Part shown: positions 50,170 to 59,861 of the stretch, piece after piece
Layout: each line of letters begins with the position of its first letter
How positions within the stretch are numbered: the first letter of the stretch is position 1
Origin: an uncultured Flavobacteriales bacterium
Lineage (GTDB): Bacteria > Bacteroidota > Bacteroidia > Flavobacteriales_E > Vicingaceae
Direction: 5' to 3'
Length of the DNA stretch: 64,000 nt
Assembly (NCBI GenBank): GCA_905479915.1
Contig: CAJQOH010000021.1
Location: 1 to 64,000 of the forward strand
The notes under the pieces: model-generated
Told to the model about the DNA's origin: nothing
Databases searched by the model: none
What the model saw: the letters and a program-made list of their open reading frames with translations, nothing else
Position numbers and translations under genes: made by a program

Positions 50170-51027
50170 TTACTTGATAGGGGATCTAGTTTTTTTATTG
50201 AAAAGATTAAAAGATACTCCAAAATCATAATTTAACTGAGTAAACCAAAAATGTTGGCTGGCTCTGTCATTTGAGTTGGGAGTGGTTCTGATGTCTGGCA
50301 TGTTAATAAAGCCAGCTTTGTATTCCGATCGAATAAAAAAGAAGCGAAAAAAGGTAAGATCAAGACCTATTTTTGCAGCAACACCATAACCTGCAAAGTG
50401 GAATTCATCATGTCTCTCATTATTCATTAAAGTTACATTAGACCTTGGCATTAAAGCGCCAATGCCAATACCAGCCAAATAATTTAATGCAATTTTATTT
50501 CTGTTGCTATTTAATTTAAAGAGTTTTAAGAAATCTTCATTGTAGGTTACTTCAAGATTTAGATAGTTTAGTCCGTCAGTATGTTCAAACTTTAAAAATT
50601 CTTCAGAAATAATGATGTCATCATTGTCGTATTCTCCAGAGAAAAGAGATTCGTTTTCAATTTTTCCTGTAATGGAAGATTGTTGATTCGCTACCATTAC
50701 GTATTTCATGTGATCTACACCAAAAGAGATATCAATATTCTCATTGATGAAGTAACCAATTCTAAAATTTGTTTGAGGAATGGTTATCCGAGAAGGTTTA
50801 AAGTAATCGTTATAGCTAAAAGGTGTTGGTCTATCAGTGGCTTCAACATTGTCTAAGGTAAAATCGTAATTGTCTCCAGTAAAGTTGATGTCAGAATTAC
50901 TGTACCAGCCATTGTTCCATCCCCAAAGAATATAAATTTTCCCTTTATTTGGTTTTACTTTCTCAATATCTTGAGCGCTTATTGCAAAGCTTGGAAGTAG
51001 AAATAAAAATAAAATGGACAATCTCAT
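50170..51027 (-). CDS. Outer membrane beta-barrel protein
   Basis: Signal peptide, alternating beta strands, FRIGYFINENIDISFGVDHMKYVM. Confidence 0.7.
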   Translation of the reverse strand: MRLSILFLFLLPSFAISAQDIEKVKPNKGKIYILWGWNNGWYSNSDINFTGDNYDFTLDNVEATDRPTPFSYNDYFKPSRITIPQTNFRIGYFINENIDISFGVDHMKYVMVANQQSSITGKIENESLFSGEYDNDDIIISEEFLKFEHTDGLNYLNLEVTYNEDFLKLFKLNSNRNKIALNYLAGIGIGALMPRSNVTLMNNERHDEFHFAGYGVAAKIGLDLTFFRFFFIRSEYKAGFINMPDIRTTPNSNDRASQHFWFTQLNYDFGVSFNLFNKKTRSPIK

Positions 51028-51083
51028 ATTAAAAATTAAAGAACAAAGTTAGCCTGAATTATTTTAATAGGATATGATTTTGA

Positions 51084-52103
51084 TTAGCTTTTAAAAATTG
51101 ATACCAATTCTTTTGCAGCTTTAAACGGACTAAGGTTTCCTTCTAAAACATCATTTTCTAATTCTTTTAACTTTGTGGCAACCTTTTCGTCAGTATAAAA
51201 AAGTGACTTAACAGATTCTTGAATGGTGTGTTCTAGCCAAAATTTAGCTTGCTTCTTTCTGTTTTCATGAAAAGAGCCGTTTGATATTGTAAGATTTTTA
51301 AAGCTTTCAATCACTTCCCAAATACGATCAACTCCTTTATTTTCAATGGCAGAACAAGAATCAACTTTTGGTATCCAATTGTTTAGATTAGGAGGGAAGA
51401 GGTGAATTGCATTTTTATATTCTTGAATGGCCAAACGTGCTTTTTTAGTGTTTTCACCATCTGCTTTATTTATGAAAATACCATCGGCAATTTCCATGAT
51501 GCCCCTTTTAATCCCTTGTAGTTCGTCTCCAGCACCAGCAAGCATAAGTAGTAAAAAGAAGTCTACCATAGACTTTACTTCTATTTCAGATTGACCAACA
51601 CCCACGGTTTCAATTAAGACAACATCAAAACCTGCGGTTTCGCATAAAATAGTGGTTTCTCTTGTGGTTTTAGCAACGCCACCTAAAGTGCCTGAAGATG
51701 GGGAAGGTCGAATAAAAGCATTGTCGTTTATAGACAAGTTATTCATTCTGGTTTTATCGCCTAAAATACTTCCGCCACTTTTTTTACTACTAGGGTCAAT
51801 GGCTAATACAGCTACTTTTTTGTTTTTTTCTTCAATTAAATAAGACCCGAAAGATTCTATTAGTGTACTTTTTCCTACACCTGGCACACCTGTTACTCCA
51901 ATTCTAATCGAGTTTCCAGAATGGGGGAGACAAAGTTCTATTAGCTCTTCTGCAATCTTTTGATGTTTTTGATTGGTGCTTTCTACTAGCGTAATAGCTT
52001 TACTTAGAATAGCTCTATTTCCATTTTGGATAGCAGAGAAGTATTCCTTAGCTGTTAAAGGGTTTCTTGCGTTAAGTTTTATTTTGTTGATGTTATTCTT
52101 CAT
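51084..52103 (-). CDS. meaB: Methylmalonyl-CoA mutase-associated GTPase MeaB/ArgK
   Basis: IGVTGVPGVGKSTLIESFGSYL, VLAIDPSSKKSGGSILGDKTRM, VLIETVGVGQSE. Confidence 0.94.
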   Translation of the reverse strand: MKNNINKIKLNARNPLTAKEYFSAIQNGNRAILSKAITLVESTNQKHQKIAEELIELCLPHSGNSIRIGVTGVPGVGKSTLIESFGSYLIEEKNKKVAVLAIDPSSKKSGGSILGDKTRMNNLSINDNAFIRPSPSSGTLGGVAKTTRETTILCETAGFDVVLIETVGVGQSEIEVKSMVDFFLLLMLAGAGDELQGIKRGIMEIADGIFINKADGENTKKARLAIQEYKNAIHLFPPNLNNWIPKVDSCSAIENKGVDRIWEVIESFKNLTISNGSFHENRKKQAKFWLEHTIQESVKSLFYTDEKVATKLKELENDVLEGNLSPFKAAKELVSIFKS

Positions 52104-52256
52104 GCTTATTGTGAGAATAAAAGTAGTGAAATAAACAGCATACTGTTAATATATTTATCGACAAATAAATGGTTTTAGTCGTCATTTTTGTTATATTTAT
52201 AGATAATTAAAATTTAATAACACGAATTACCTATCGCTTAACCAAATATTTATACT

Positions 52257-52370
52257 ATGGATTCAGGAATTGTAACTGGGATTATAACAACAGTTTTTTT
52301 AATCGGAGTTCTTGTTTGGCTTTACTCTATTGGTAAAGACTACGACTCTAAAAAGAAAAGAAATAAGTGA
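52257..52370 (+). CDS. 37-aa single-TM protein, CcoQ/FixQ-like (not in supplied ORF track)
   Basis: Manual translation: MDSGIVTGIITTVFLIGVLVWLYSIGKDYDSKKKRNK*. Confidence 0.6.
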   Translation: MDSGIVTGIITTVFLIGVLVWLYSIGKDYDSKKKRNK

Positions 52371-52473
52371 TTTAAGCCATTTATCATTTTAATCTTCCTT
52401 TTGTGTAAATTAACTTTATGGACCAGAAGAAGTAATCTACTTTTACTAAGGAAATTACTTATTCTAATAAAGG

Positions 52474-53175
52474 ATGATCGAGATAAAAGATTTACACAAA
52501 TCTTATAAAATAGGAAAGAACTCATTACATGTCTTAAAAGGCATTAACATTAATGTTGAAGAGGGTGAGTTAGTTGCGATTATGGGGTCTTCCGGTTCTG
52601 GAAAATCTACGTTGCTTAATATTCTAGGGATGTTGGATGTGGCTGATGAGGGAACGTATACTCTTGATGCTGTTCCTATAAAAGATCTAGATGAAACCAA
52701 AGCTGCGAAATACCGAAATAAATTTCTAGGGTTTATCTTCCAATCTTTCAATTTGATTAATTATAAAACAGCTGTAGAAAATGTAGCTCTTCCTTTGTAT
52801 TATCAAAAAGTAGGGCGTAAAGAACGTACAGAAAAAGCAATGCAATACCTTCAAAAAGTTGGATTGGCAGATTGGGCTTCTCATTTGCCAAGTGAGCTTT
52901 CTGGAGGGCAAAAGCAACGTATCGCTATAGCAAGAGCTTTGGCGGCTGAACCAAAAGTATTGTTAGCAGATGAGCCAACTGGAGCATTAGATTCTACTAC
53001 ATCTTATGAGGTAATGAATTTGATTCAAAACATTAATGACGAAGGAAAAACGATTCTAGTTGTAACACATGAGAACGATATTGCAAAAATGTGCAAGAGA
53101 GTTGTTCGATTGAAGGATGGTGTAATTATAGAAGATGAAAAAGTAAACCAAGTACGCGCTTCAGATCATGTTTAG
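52474..53175 (+). CDS. ABC transporter ATP-binding protein (MacB/LolD class)
   Basis: GSSGSGKSTLLNILG, LSGGQKQRIAIARALAAEPKVLLADEPTGALDS. Confidence 0.96.
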   Translation: MIEIKDLHKSYKIGKNSLHVLKGININVEEGELVAIMGSSGSGKSTLLNILGMLDVADEGTYTLDAVPIKDLDETKAAKYRNKFLGFIFQSFNLINYKTAVENVALPLYYQKVGRKERTEKAMQYLQKVGLADWASHLPSELSGGQKQRIAIARALAAEPKVLLADEPTGALDSTTSYEVMNLIQNINDEGKTILVVTHENDIAKMCKRVVRLKDGVIIEDEKVNQVRASDHV

Positions 53176-54397
53176 TAGAGACAGTTGGCAAGAAATATTC
53201 GAAACAATTTCGAAGAATAAACTCAGAACTTTTCTTTCAGGGTTTACTGTAGCTTTAGGTATTTTTATTTTTGTTATTCTATTTGGCTTTGGGAATGGTT
53301 TAAAAAACTCTTTCCAAGAGTTTTTTATGGATGATGCTACCAATATTTTCAGGCTTTTTCCGGGTAGAACAACTGTTCCTCACAATGGGTTTAAATCTGG
53401 TAGAACAATTGAATTTGATAATGATGATTTAGCAGCAATTAAGAAAAGTTTTGCTTTTCAATTGCAATACATTACTCCACGTATTCAGAGAAATTATACG
53501 GTAAAATATAAAAATAAATCAAATAACTATGGTTTAAGAGCTGTAGCTCCAGGGCATCAGCAGGCAGAAAAAACGATTATGATGAAAGGAAGATTCATTA
53601 ATAGTCAAGACATTTCTAATAAAACAAAATATGCTGTAATTGGGCGATTGGTAGAAAAAGATATTTTTAAAGGAGAAGATGCTTTAGGAAAGTTTATTGA
53701 TATCGGTAAACGATCTTTTAAGGTGGTAGGGGTTTTTCAAGATGATGGAGGAGATAATGAAGAACGTTTCGTTTATGTTCCTTATACAACAAATCAGCTT
53801 ATAGAGAAAAATACAGATAAAGTAGATCAAATTATTGTTGCCTTTAAACCAATTATAGGTTATGAAGGAGCGATACAGTTTGAAGAAGAGTTAATGGAGT
53901 TTATGAAAAAGAGGCATGACATAAGTTCGATTGATGAAGGGGCTATTTATTTAAGGAATGTTGCAGATGATTTAGAGCAGAACCAGCAATTTGGAAGCCT
54001 GCTTCAAATGGTAGTAACATTTGTTGGTATAGGAACTTTAATTGCTGGAATTATTGGTATTAGTAATATCATGGTTTATGTAGTAAAAGAAAGAACCAAG
54101 GAGTTGGGTATTAGAAAAGCTATTGGAGCAACTCCTCGTTCAGTTATCGCAATTATTCTTCAAGAATCTATTTTTATTACTACTGCAGCCGGTTATATAG
54201 GCCTTTTCGGAGGCATTTTTCTATTAAATTATATAGGTGATTCTTTGGATAATTATTTTATTAAGAATCCATATATCAATATGGGTACAGCTTTATTTGC
54301 AACAATAATATTGATCATTTTTGGAGGAATTGCGGGTTATGTTCCTGCAAGAAAAGCAGCAAGAATTAAACCTATTGTAGCCTTAAGAGATGAGTAG
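53168..54397 (+). CDS. MacB/FtsX-type ABC permease 1
   Basis: N-terminal TM, periplasmic domain, VVKERTKELGIRKAIGATPRSVIAIILQESI, C-terminal VPARKAARIKPIVALRDE. Confidence 0.93.
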   Translation: MFSRDSWQEIFETISKNKLRTFLSGFTVALGIFIFVILFGFGNGLKNSFQEFFMDDATNIFRLFPGRTTVPHNGFKSGRTIEFDNDDLAAIKKSFAFQLQYITPRIQRNYTVKYKNKSNNYGLRAVAPGHQQAEKTIMMKGRFINSQDISNKTKYAVIGRLVEKDIFKGEDALGKFIDIGKRSFKVVGVFQDDGGDNEERFVYVPYTTNQLIEKNTDKVDQIIVAFKPIIGYEGAIQFEEELMEFMKKRHDISSIDEGAIYLRNVADDLEQNQQFGSLLQMVVTFVGIGTLIAGIIGISNIMVYVVKERTKELGIRKAIGATPRSVIAIILQESIFITTAAGYIGLFGGIFLLNYIGDSLDNYFIKNPYINMGTALFATIILIIFGGIAGYVPARKAARIKPIVALRDE

Positions 54398-54502
54398 TTA
54401 ATTATAGATTTATTAATGAGTTAATGTGAAAATAAAAAGAAATAGAAAATTGTTGTCTTTTAGCGAAGCGATCTTTTCTCTTATTTCTTTTATCTAAATA
54501 AG

Positions 54503-55762
54503 ATGTTAATACTAAGTAGAGATACATGGCAAGAGATATTCGGTTCTATTCAAAAGAATAAAGCTCGAACTATCATAACCGTAATTGGTGTGCTTTGGGG
54601 TATTTTTATTTACATCGTATTGTCTGGAGCGGCAAAGGGTCTTGATAATGGTTTTGAAGAGCGTTTTGAGAATATAGCAATGAACAGTATGTTCGCTTGG
54701 GCGCAAACAACCAGTGTACCCTATGCAGGTTTTAAAACAGGTAGACCTATACAGCTTAAGCTTGGTGATGTAAGAACATTAGCAACAAGAGTTCCAGAAA
54801 TACAATACATAGCTCCGAGAATTGTAAAAGGTGCTTTTGGAGGAGAATCGGGCTCTGTGGTTTATGGACAAAGAACAGGTTCTTATAGTGTGTATGGAGA
54901 TTTTCCGGTATTGTCAAAAATAGCAGCACAAAAGATATATGTTGGAGGTAGGTTTGTAAATGAAGGAGATATTAAAGAGAATAGGAAAGTTTGTGTGATT
55001 GGTGAAAGAACTCAAAAAGAGCTGTTTGGAAAATACATTGATCCAATAGGAAAATTTATAAGAATAGACAATGTGTTCTTTAAGGTTATAGGAATCAAAA
55101 AGTTTGAAGATGGTGGAGGGTTTGGAGATGATGGAGACATTACAATTCCATTTTCAACTTACAGGAAGTTGTACAATACAGGTGATAATGTTGGTTGGTT
55201 AGCAATAGCTGCTTATGATGATGCAGATGTAATAAAGGTAGAACAAGATGTAAAAAAGGTATTGAAGAAGATTCATAAAATCTCTCCAGAAGATGAGCGT
55301 GCAATAGGTTCATTTAATTTAGGAGAATTGTTTACTAAGATTAGCGGTTTTGCGAAGGGGTTAACTTTTTTATCTCTAGTTGTGGGTATCGCAACTATTA
55401 TTGCAGGAGTTATTGGTATTGGTAATATATTGTTGATTTCAGTAAAAGAACGAACAAAAGAATTGGGCGTTAGAAGAGCTTTAGGGGCAACTCCAAGTGA
55501 AGTAAGGGGGCAGATTATTTTAGAGTCGGTTTTTTTAACCTTAATTGCTGGAATTTTTGGAATAATACTAGGCTCATTTGCTTTAAAAGGAATTGCAGTA
55601 GCAAGTGAAGGGGCTGATATTCCTTATACCAATCCTACAGTTCCAATTCCATTTGTGCTTGGAGCGTTGTTTATAATGGTGGTATTGGGAACATTAATAG
55701 GATTGATACCTGCACAAAGGGCTGTTAGTATTAAGCCAATAGATGCATTAAGAGAAGAATAA
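54503..55762 (+). CDS. MacB/FtsX-type ABC permease 2
   Basis: SVKERTKELGVRRALGATPSEVRGQIILESV, C-terminal IPAQRAVSIKPIDALREE. Confidence 0.93.
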   Translation: MLILSRDTWQEIFGSIQKNKARTIITVIGVLWGIFIYIVLSGAAKGLDNGFEERFENIAMNSMFAWAQTTSVPYAGFKTGRPIQLKLGDVRTLATRVPEIQYIAPRIVKGAFGGESGSVVYGQRTGSYSVYGDFPVLSKIAAQKIYVGGRFVNEGDIKENRKVCVIGERTQKELFGKYIDPIGKFIRIDNVFFKVIGIKKFEDGGGFGDDGDITIPFSTYRKLYNTGDNVGWLAIAAYDDADVIKVEQDVKKVLKKIHKISPEDERAIGSFNLGELFTKISGFAKGLTFLSLVVGIATIIAGVIGIGNILLISVKERTKELGVRRALGATPSEVRGQIILESVFLTLIAGIFGIILGSFALKGIAVASEGADIPYTNPTVPIPFVLGALFIMVVLGTLIGLIPAQRAVSIKPIDALREE

Positions 55763-55770
55763 TTTATTGA

Positions 55771-55830
55771 GTTGTAGCGTTGTTTCATGTTGAAACGTTA
55801 CAAACGTAAAAACTTTAAAACGTGATAAAC
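55771..55830. repeat. Imperfect AACGTT-rich intergenic repeat
   Basis: TTGAAACGTTACAAACGTAAAAACTTTAAAACGTGATAAAC; shares motifs with 61225-61279. Confidence 0.45.
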
Positions 55831-55843
55831 TAAAGAGAAAAAA

Positions 55844-56989
55844 ATGAAAAAAGCAGTGAAGTACATTTTGATTATTGGATTAATATTGGGAGTTGTTTAT
55901 GCAACAAGCTTCTTTATATCTACAAACAATCAAGATCCAATTCAGTATGTATCAGAAAATCCGGTTAGAACAACAATTGAACGAAAAACAGTTGCTACTG
56001 GGAAGGTTGTACCTGAAGATGAAGTAGAGATCAAACCACAAATTTCTGGAATAGTTCATGAGGTTTTTGTAAAAGAAGGAGAGGTTGTTACTACTGGAGA
56101 TTTAATAGCAACCATAAAGGTGGTTCCAAATGAACAGTCTTTAAACAGTGCTTTAGGAAGGGTTGATAATGCTAAAATTGTTTTAGAAAATAGTACTGTA
56201 GATTTTGATAGAAACAAACAATTGTATGATAAAGGAATTATCTCTAATCAAGATTTTATTGCTGTAGAATTAAGATATAATCAAGCCAAGCAAGAGTTGG
56301 TAAATGCAGAAAATGACTTGAAAATAATTCAATCGGGTACTGCGGGAAGGGGAGCTGCAAATACGAATATAAGAGCTACCGTTTCGGGTACTGTGCTTAC
56401 TGTTCCTGTTAAAAAAGGAGATCAATTGGTAGAGAGTAATAATTTTAATCCAGGAACTACTGTTGCAACAATTGCGGATTTAACCGATATGATTTTTGAA
56501 GGCCAGGTTGATGAAGCTGAAGTAAGTAGGTTAAGTATGGATATGCCTTTACTGATTAGTTTGGGTGCAATTAATGATAAAACATTTGATGCTAAGTTAA
56601 GGTTTGTAGCACCTCAAGGAATTGAAGAGCAAGGAGCAGTTCAGTTTAAGATTGAGGCAAATGTTGTTTTAGATACCAACTTCTTTGTTAGAGCAGGATA
56701 TAGTGCTAATGCAACTATTGTAATTGGACAAAAGAAAAATGTGTTGGCTGTTAAAGAAGCTTTAATTCAATTTGATGAAGAAACAGATCAGTCTTTTGTA
56801 GAATTAGAATTGGGAGACCAAGAGTTTGAACGTAGAGATATTGAATTGGGTATTTCTGACGGTATTATGGTTGAAATAGTTGATGGTTTAACAGAAGCTG
56901 ACAAGGTGAAAGTGTGGAACATCACAGAACCTTTTAAGAAAAAGTCTGACGAGGATAAAAAGAAGAAGAAAAAGAAAAGAAGTAGTTAA
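55844..56989 (+). CDS. MacA/HlyD-type periplasmic adaptor protein
   Basis: N-terminal TM, KPQISGIVHEVFVKEGEVVTTGDLIATI, RATVSGTVLTVPVKKGDQLV. Confidence 0.92.
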   Translation: MKKAVKYILIIGLILGVVYATSFFISTNNQDPIQYVSENPVRTTIERKTVATGKVVPEDEVEIKPQISGIVHEVFVKEGEVVTTGDLIATIKVVPNEQSLNSALGRVDNAKIVLENSTVDFDRNKQLYDKGIISNQDFIAVELRYNQAKQELVNAENDLKIIQSGTAGRGAANTNIRATVSGTVLTVPVKKGDQLVESNNFNPGTTVATIADLTDMIFEGQVDEAEVSRLSMDMPLLISLGAINDKTFDAKLRFVAPQGIEEQGAVQFKIEANVVLDTNFFVRAGYSANATIVIGQKKNVLAVKEALIQFDEETDQSFVELELGDQEFERRDIELGISDGIMVEIVDGLTEADKVKVWNITEPFKKKSDEDKKKKKKKRSS

Positions 56990-57057
56990 GAGTGGTGAGG
57001 GGTAGTTTCTGTGTGTGTTAAAATGTACGTTGAGTTAATCAAACAATAAAAAAGTAA

Positions 57058-58389
57058 ATGAAAGTTTTATCATTAATAGTAGGTTTAGGGTTGTTGAGCA
57101 GTTTGTCTGCTCAAGAAAATAAAGTATGGACACTAAAAGAATGTGTTGATTATGCTTTAGAAAACAACATATCGGTTAAACAATCGGAGTTAGATAAGAA
57201 TATTGCTATAGAAGATGTTAAGGTGGCTAAATGGAATTTTGCTCCCAATTTAAATGCTTCAGCATCTCAGAATTTTAATTTTGGTTCTTCTATTGGAGTT
57301 TCTGGAGCTAGAATTCCGGCTGATTTTAGGTCCAACAATTTTGGAATAAACTCTTCAGTTAATTTATTTGATGGTTTTGCCAATGTTCATTCATTAAAAC
57401 AATCTAAACTTAATGTTGAAGCACAAGATGCAGCAATAGCAAAAATGAAGAACGATATTGCGTTAAATGTTGTAAATGCCTATTTACAAATATTATTTGC
57501 TAAAGAACAATTTAAGGTAGCTCAATCACAACTAGAAATAAGTGAAGGGCAAGTGAGAAGGATTGAAGAATTGTATAAAGCTGGAGTATTGGCAGAAGGA
57601 GATTTATTGAACATTAAATCTACTATGGCCAATGATAAGCAAAGTTTAATTGTTGCAGAAAACACAATTACCATTACAAGCTTAAATTTAGCTCAGTTGT
57701 TGCAGTTGGAGGGTATGAGTATTGAGGTAGAAGAAGTTAGTGTTGATATTCAGAATCAAACCATTTTAGGAAATGATGTTTCTACAATTTACAACAAAGC
57801 CAATGAGAGTTTTCCTGAAATAAAATTGGCTGAGTTGAATATTCTGAGTGCAGAAAAAAGCGTGAAAATTGCAAGGGCAAGTTATTATCCTTCATTAACA
57901 GCTAGTTTTGGTATGAATACTGCCTATCAGCATAGGCAAAGTACTACAGATATTTCTCCATTTTTGTTTAGCGATCAAATCAGTGATAATTTAGGACAGT
58001 CCGTTATGTTCTCTTTAAACATTCCAATATTTAATCGTTATCAATTTAGGAGTAATGTAAATAAATCTAAAATCAATTACGAAAAGATAAAATATAACTT
58101 AGAGAGTGAGCAATTGCGTTTGCAACAAACAATACAAACTGCTTACACAGATGCATTGGCTTCATCTAAATCATACGATGCTGCTACAACTTCTGTGGGT
58201 GCTCAAACCAAAGCATTTGATTATGCTCAAGAACGTTTTAAAGCAGGAGCAATAAACTCTTATGATTTTAATCAGATAAAAAACAACTTGGTAAACGCTC
58301 AATCACAATTAATACAAAGTAAATATGACTTTATGTTTAAGTTGAAAGTGTTAGAGTTTTATTTTGGAGTACCGTTTGCAGGCAAGTAG
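57058..58389 (+). CDS. TolC family outer membrane efflux protein
   Basis: VWTLKECVDYALENNISVKQSELD; duplicated TolC-type helices; FGVPFAGK end. Confidence 0.93.
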   Translation: MKVLSLIVGLGLLSSLSAQENKVWTLKECVDYALENNISVKQSELDKNIAIEDVKVAKWNFAPNLNASASQNFNFGSSIGVSGARIPADFRSNNFGINSSVNLFDGFANVHSLKQSKLNVEAQDAAIAKMKNDIALNVVNAYLQILFAKEQFKVAQSQLEISEGQVRRIEELYKAGVLAEGDLLNIKSTMANDKQSLIVAENTITITSLNLAQLLQLEGMSIEVEEVSVDIQNQTILGNDVSTIYNKANESFPEIKLAELNILSAEKSVKIARASYYPSLTASFGMNTAYQHRQSTTDISPFLFSDQISDNLGQSVMFSLNIPIFNRYQFRSNVNKSKINYEKIKYNLESEQLRLQQTIQTAYTDALASSKSYDAATTSVGAQTKAFDYAQERFKAGAINSYDFNQIKNNLVNAQSQLIQSKYDFMFKLKVLEFYFGVPFAGK

Positions 58390-58392
58390 AGT

Positions 58393-59718
58393 TTAGTTTG
58401 TTCCACTATTGAATCCAACCATTCTGTCAAAATTATCATTGAGTTGCCTGTGGTAGACTAAGATGGTGTATTCATTTCCTGTTTCGAAATGCGAACCTTC
58501 AACCAAAGCAATGTCGCCTTTGTTTTTAGATCCATCCTTTACAAAACAATATTGGTAATTGTAATAGCCTTGTTTGAGTAGAACTTCTTTTACATACTGT
58601 TGGTTTACGGTATCATAATCGAGTTTTAATTCATCTTTAAACTTCCAGTCACAGAATTTCCCAAACAAATAAAGACTACCATTTTCAATAGGAGGAGAGT
58701 AGGGAAGTGTAAAATGTACTTTAACGTAATCAGCCTCTATTTCGCTATTTTGGCCTTCATTTCGTTTAATTAAAAAGTTTCCGTTTAGATCGGGTTGAGT
58801 GTAGTATTGCTTAAAAGACCTTCTTTCATCATTTAATAGATAAGAGTGTATCATTCTGTCATGGTTTTCAAACTGTATTTTTTTAACCCTTATCGTATTG
58901 TATTTAACACTCTTTAAATCAAATTCTCTAAACTCATTGTTCGCATCAAAAACATTTTCTCCATTGTTAAAATCATAGTCCAGTTCAGTATCTTTAATGA
59001 ATCTTGGTTTTAGTCCAGTAATTGCATTATCCCATCGGTAGTTTTGCATGAGTACAACATTTAATCTCCCGAAAGGATCAGTAATATCATAGCCATCATG
59101 ATTTAATTTAAAATCAACTTCCTGTCTGTAATAGCTTTCATTTACATCTGTAGCTCTTTTAATATTCATTGAAATGGATACATTGCTTTCATAAATCATA
59201 AAGCGTTTAGTTAAAATCGGATTTTCTTTATCATTTACTTTATAAACCATCATAATATAGTTTCCAGAAACTATTGGTTTCATGTTTTCATTCGGAAAAG
59301 TAAGGTTGTAGTGTGTATAGTATAGATCAGTATTACTTGCATAGTCAAAATCAAACAATTCATCCTCTTGAAAACCTTCTATATATTCGTTTGGAGTTAA
59401 ATCAGATGGTTCCCAGTTAGCATTGCAATGAATTATAGTGTAATTGTAAATAGGGTTCTCTCTTCTTAGGTCATCAAAACTTAGCTTTACTGTTTCATTA
59501 CCATTCATTCTAATTATAGGGTAACTCATTTGGGAGTTAGAATTGTATAGTAAAACAGTTTTTATGCTATCGTCATAAATAAAATCATCATATCGAATAT
59601 GGTTTTCTACAGCATAATCGTCTTCATCATTGTTAATAACCCGATGAGAACTGCAAATAATAAATACAAACCCTATTAAAGTTGTAATTGCTGAAAGCTT
59701 TAGGATATGGGTGTTCAT
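58393..59718 (-). CDS. DUF5103 / type IX secretion system plug protein
   Basis: DDSIKTVLLYNSNSQMSYPIIRMNGNETVKLSFDDLRRENPIYNYTIIHCNANWEPSDLTPNEYIEGFQED; LSFDDL and HCNANW pattern. ORF extends to 59739. Confidence 0.85.
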   Translation of the reverse strand: MNTHILKLSAITTLIGFVFIICSSHRVINNDEDDYAVENHIRYDDFIYDDSIKTVLLYNSNSQMSYPIIRMNGNETVKLSFDDLRRENPIYNYTIIHCNANWEPSDLTPNEYIEGFQEDELFDFDYASNTDLYYTHYNLTFPNENMKPIVSGNYIMMVYKVNDKENPILTKRFMIYESNVSISMNIKRATDVNESYYRQEVDFKLNHDGYDITDPFGRLNVVLMQNYRWDNAITGLKPRFIKDTELDYDFNNGENVFDANNEFREFDLKSVKYNTIRVKKIQFENHDRMIHSYLLNDERRSFKQYYTQPDLNGNFLIKRNEGQNSEIEADYVKVHFTLPYSPPIENGSLYLFGKFCDWKFKDELKLDYDTVNQQYVKEVLLKQGYYNYQYCFVKDGSKNKGDIALVEGSHFETGNEYTILVYHRQLNDNFDRMVGFNSGTN

Positions 59719-59805
59719 AAAAGTGATCTTAGTTGCCAAAAATACGATATTGAACTAAGCAAAATCGGTACCAATCTAAATTGTTATAAATTCTTTTTAT
59801 TTAAC

Positions 59806-59835
59806 TTTGAAATAGCATTCTATTTTATAAATTTG
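59806..59835 (+). promoter_or_regulatory. Bacteroidota-type promoter for the nqr operon
   Basis: TTTG (59806-59809), 18-bp spacer, TAAATTTG (59828-59835); 27 bp upstream of nqrA ATG. Confidence 0.65.
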
Positions 59836-59861
59836 CTGTCTTATTCCACAAAAAAAGATAT

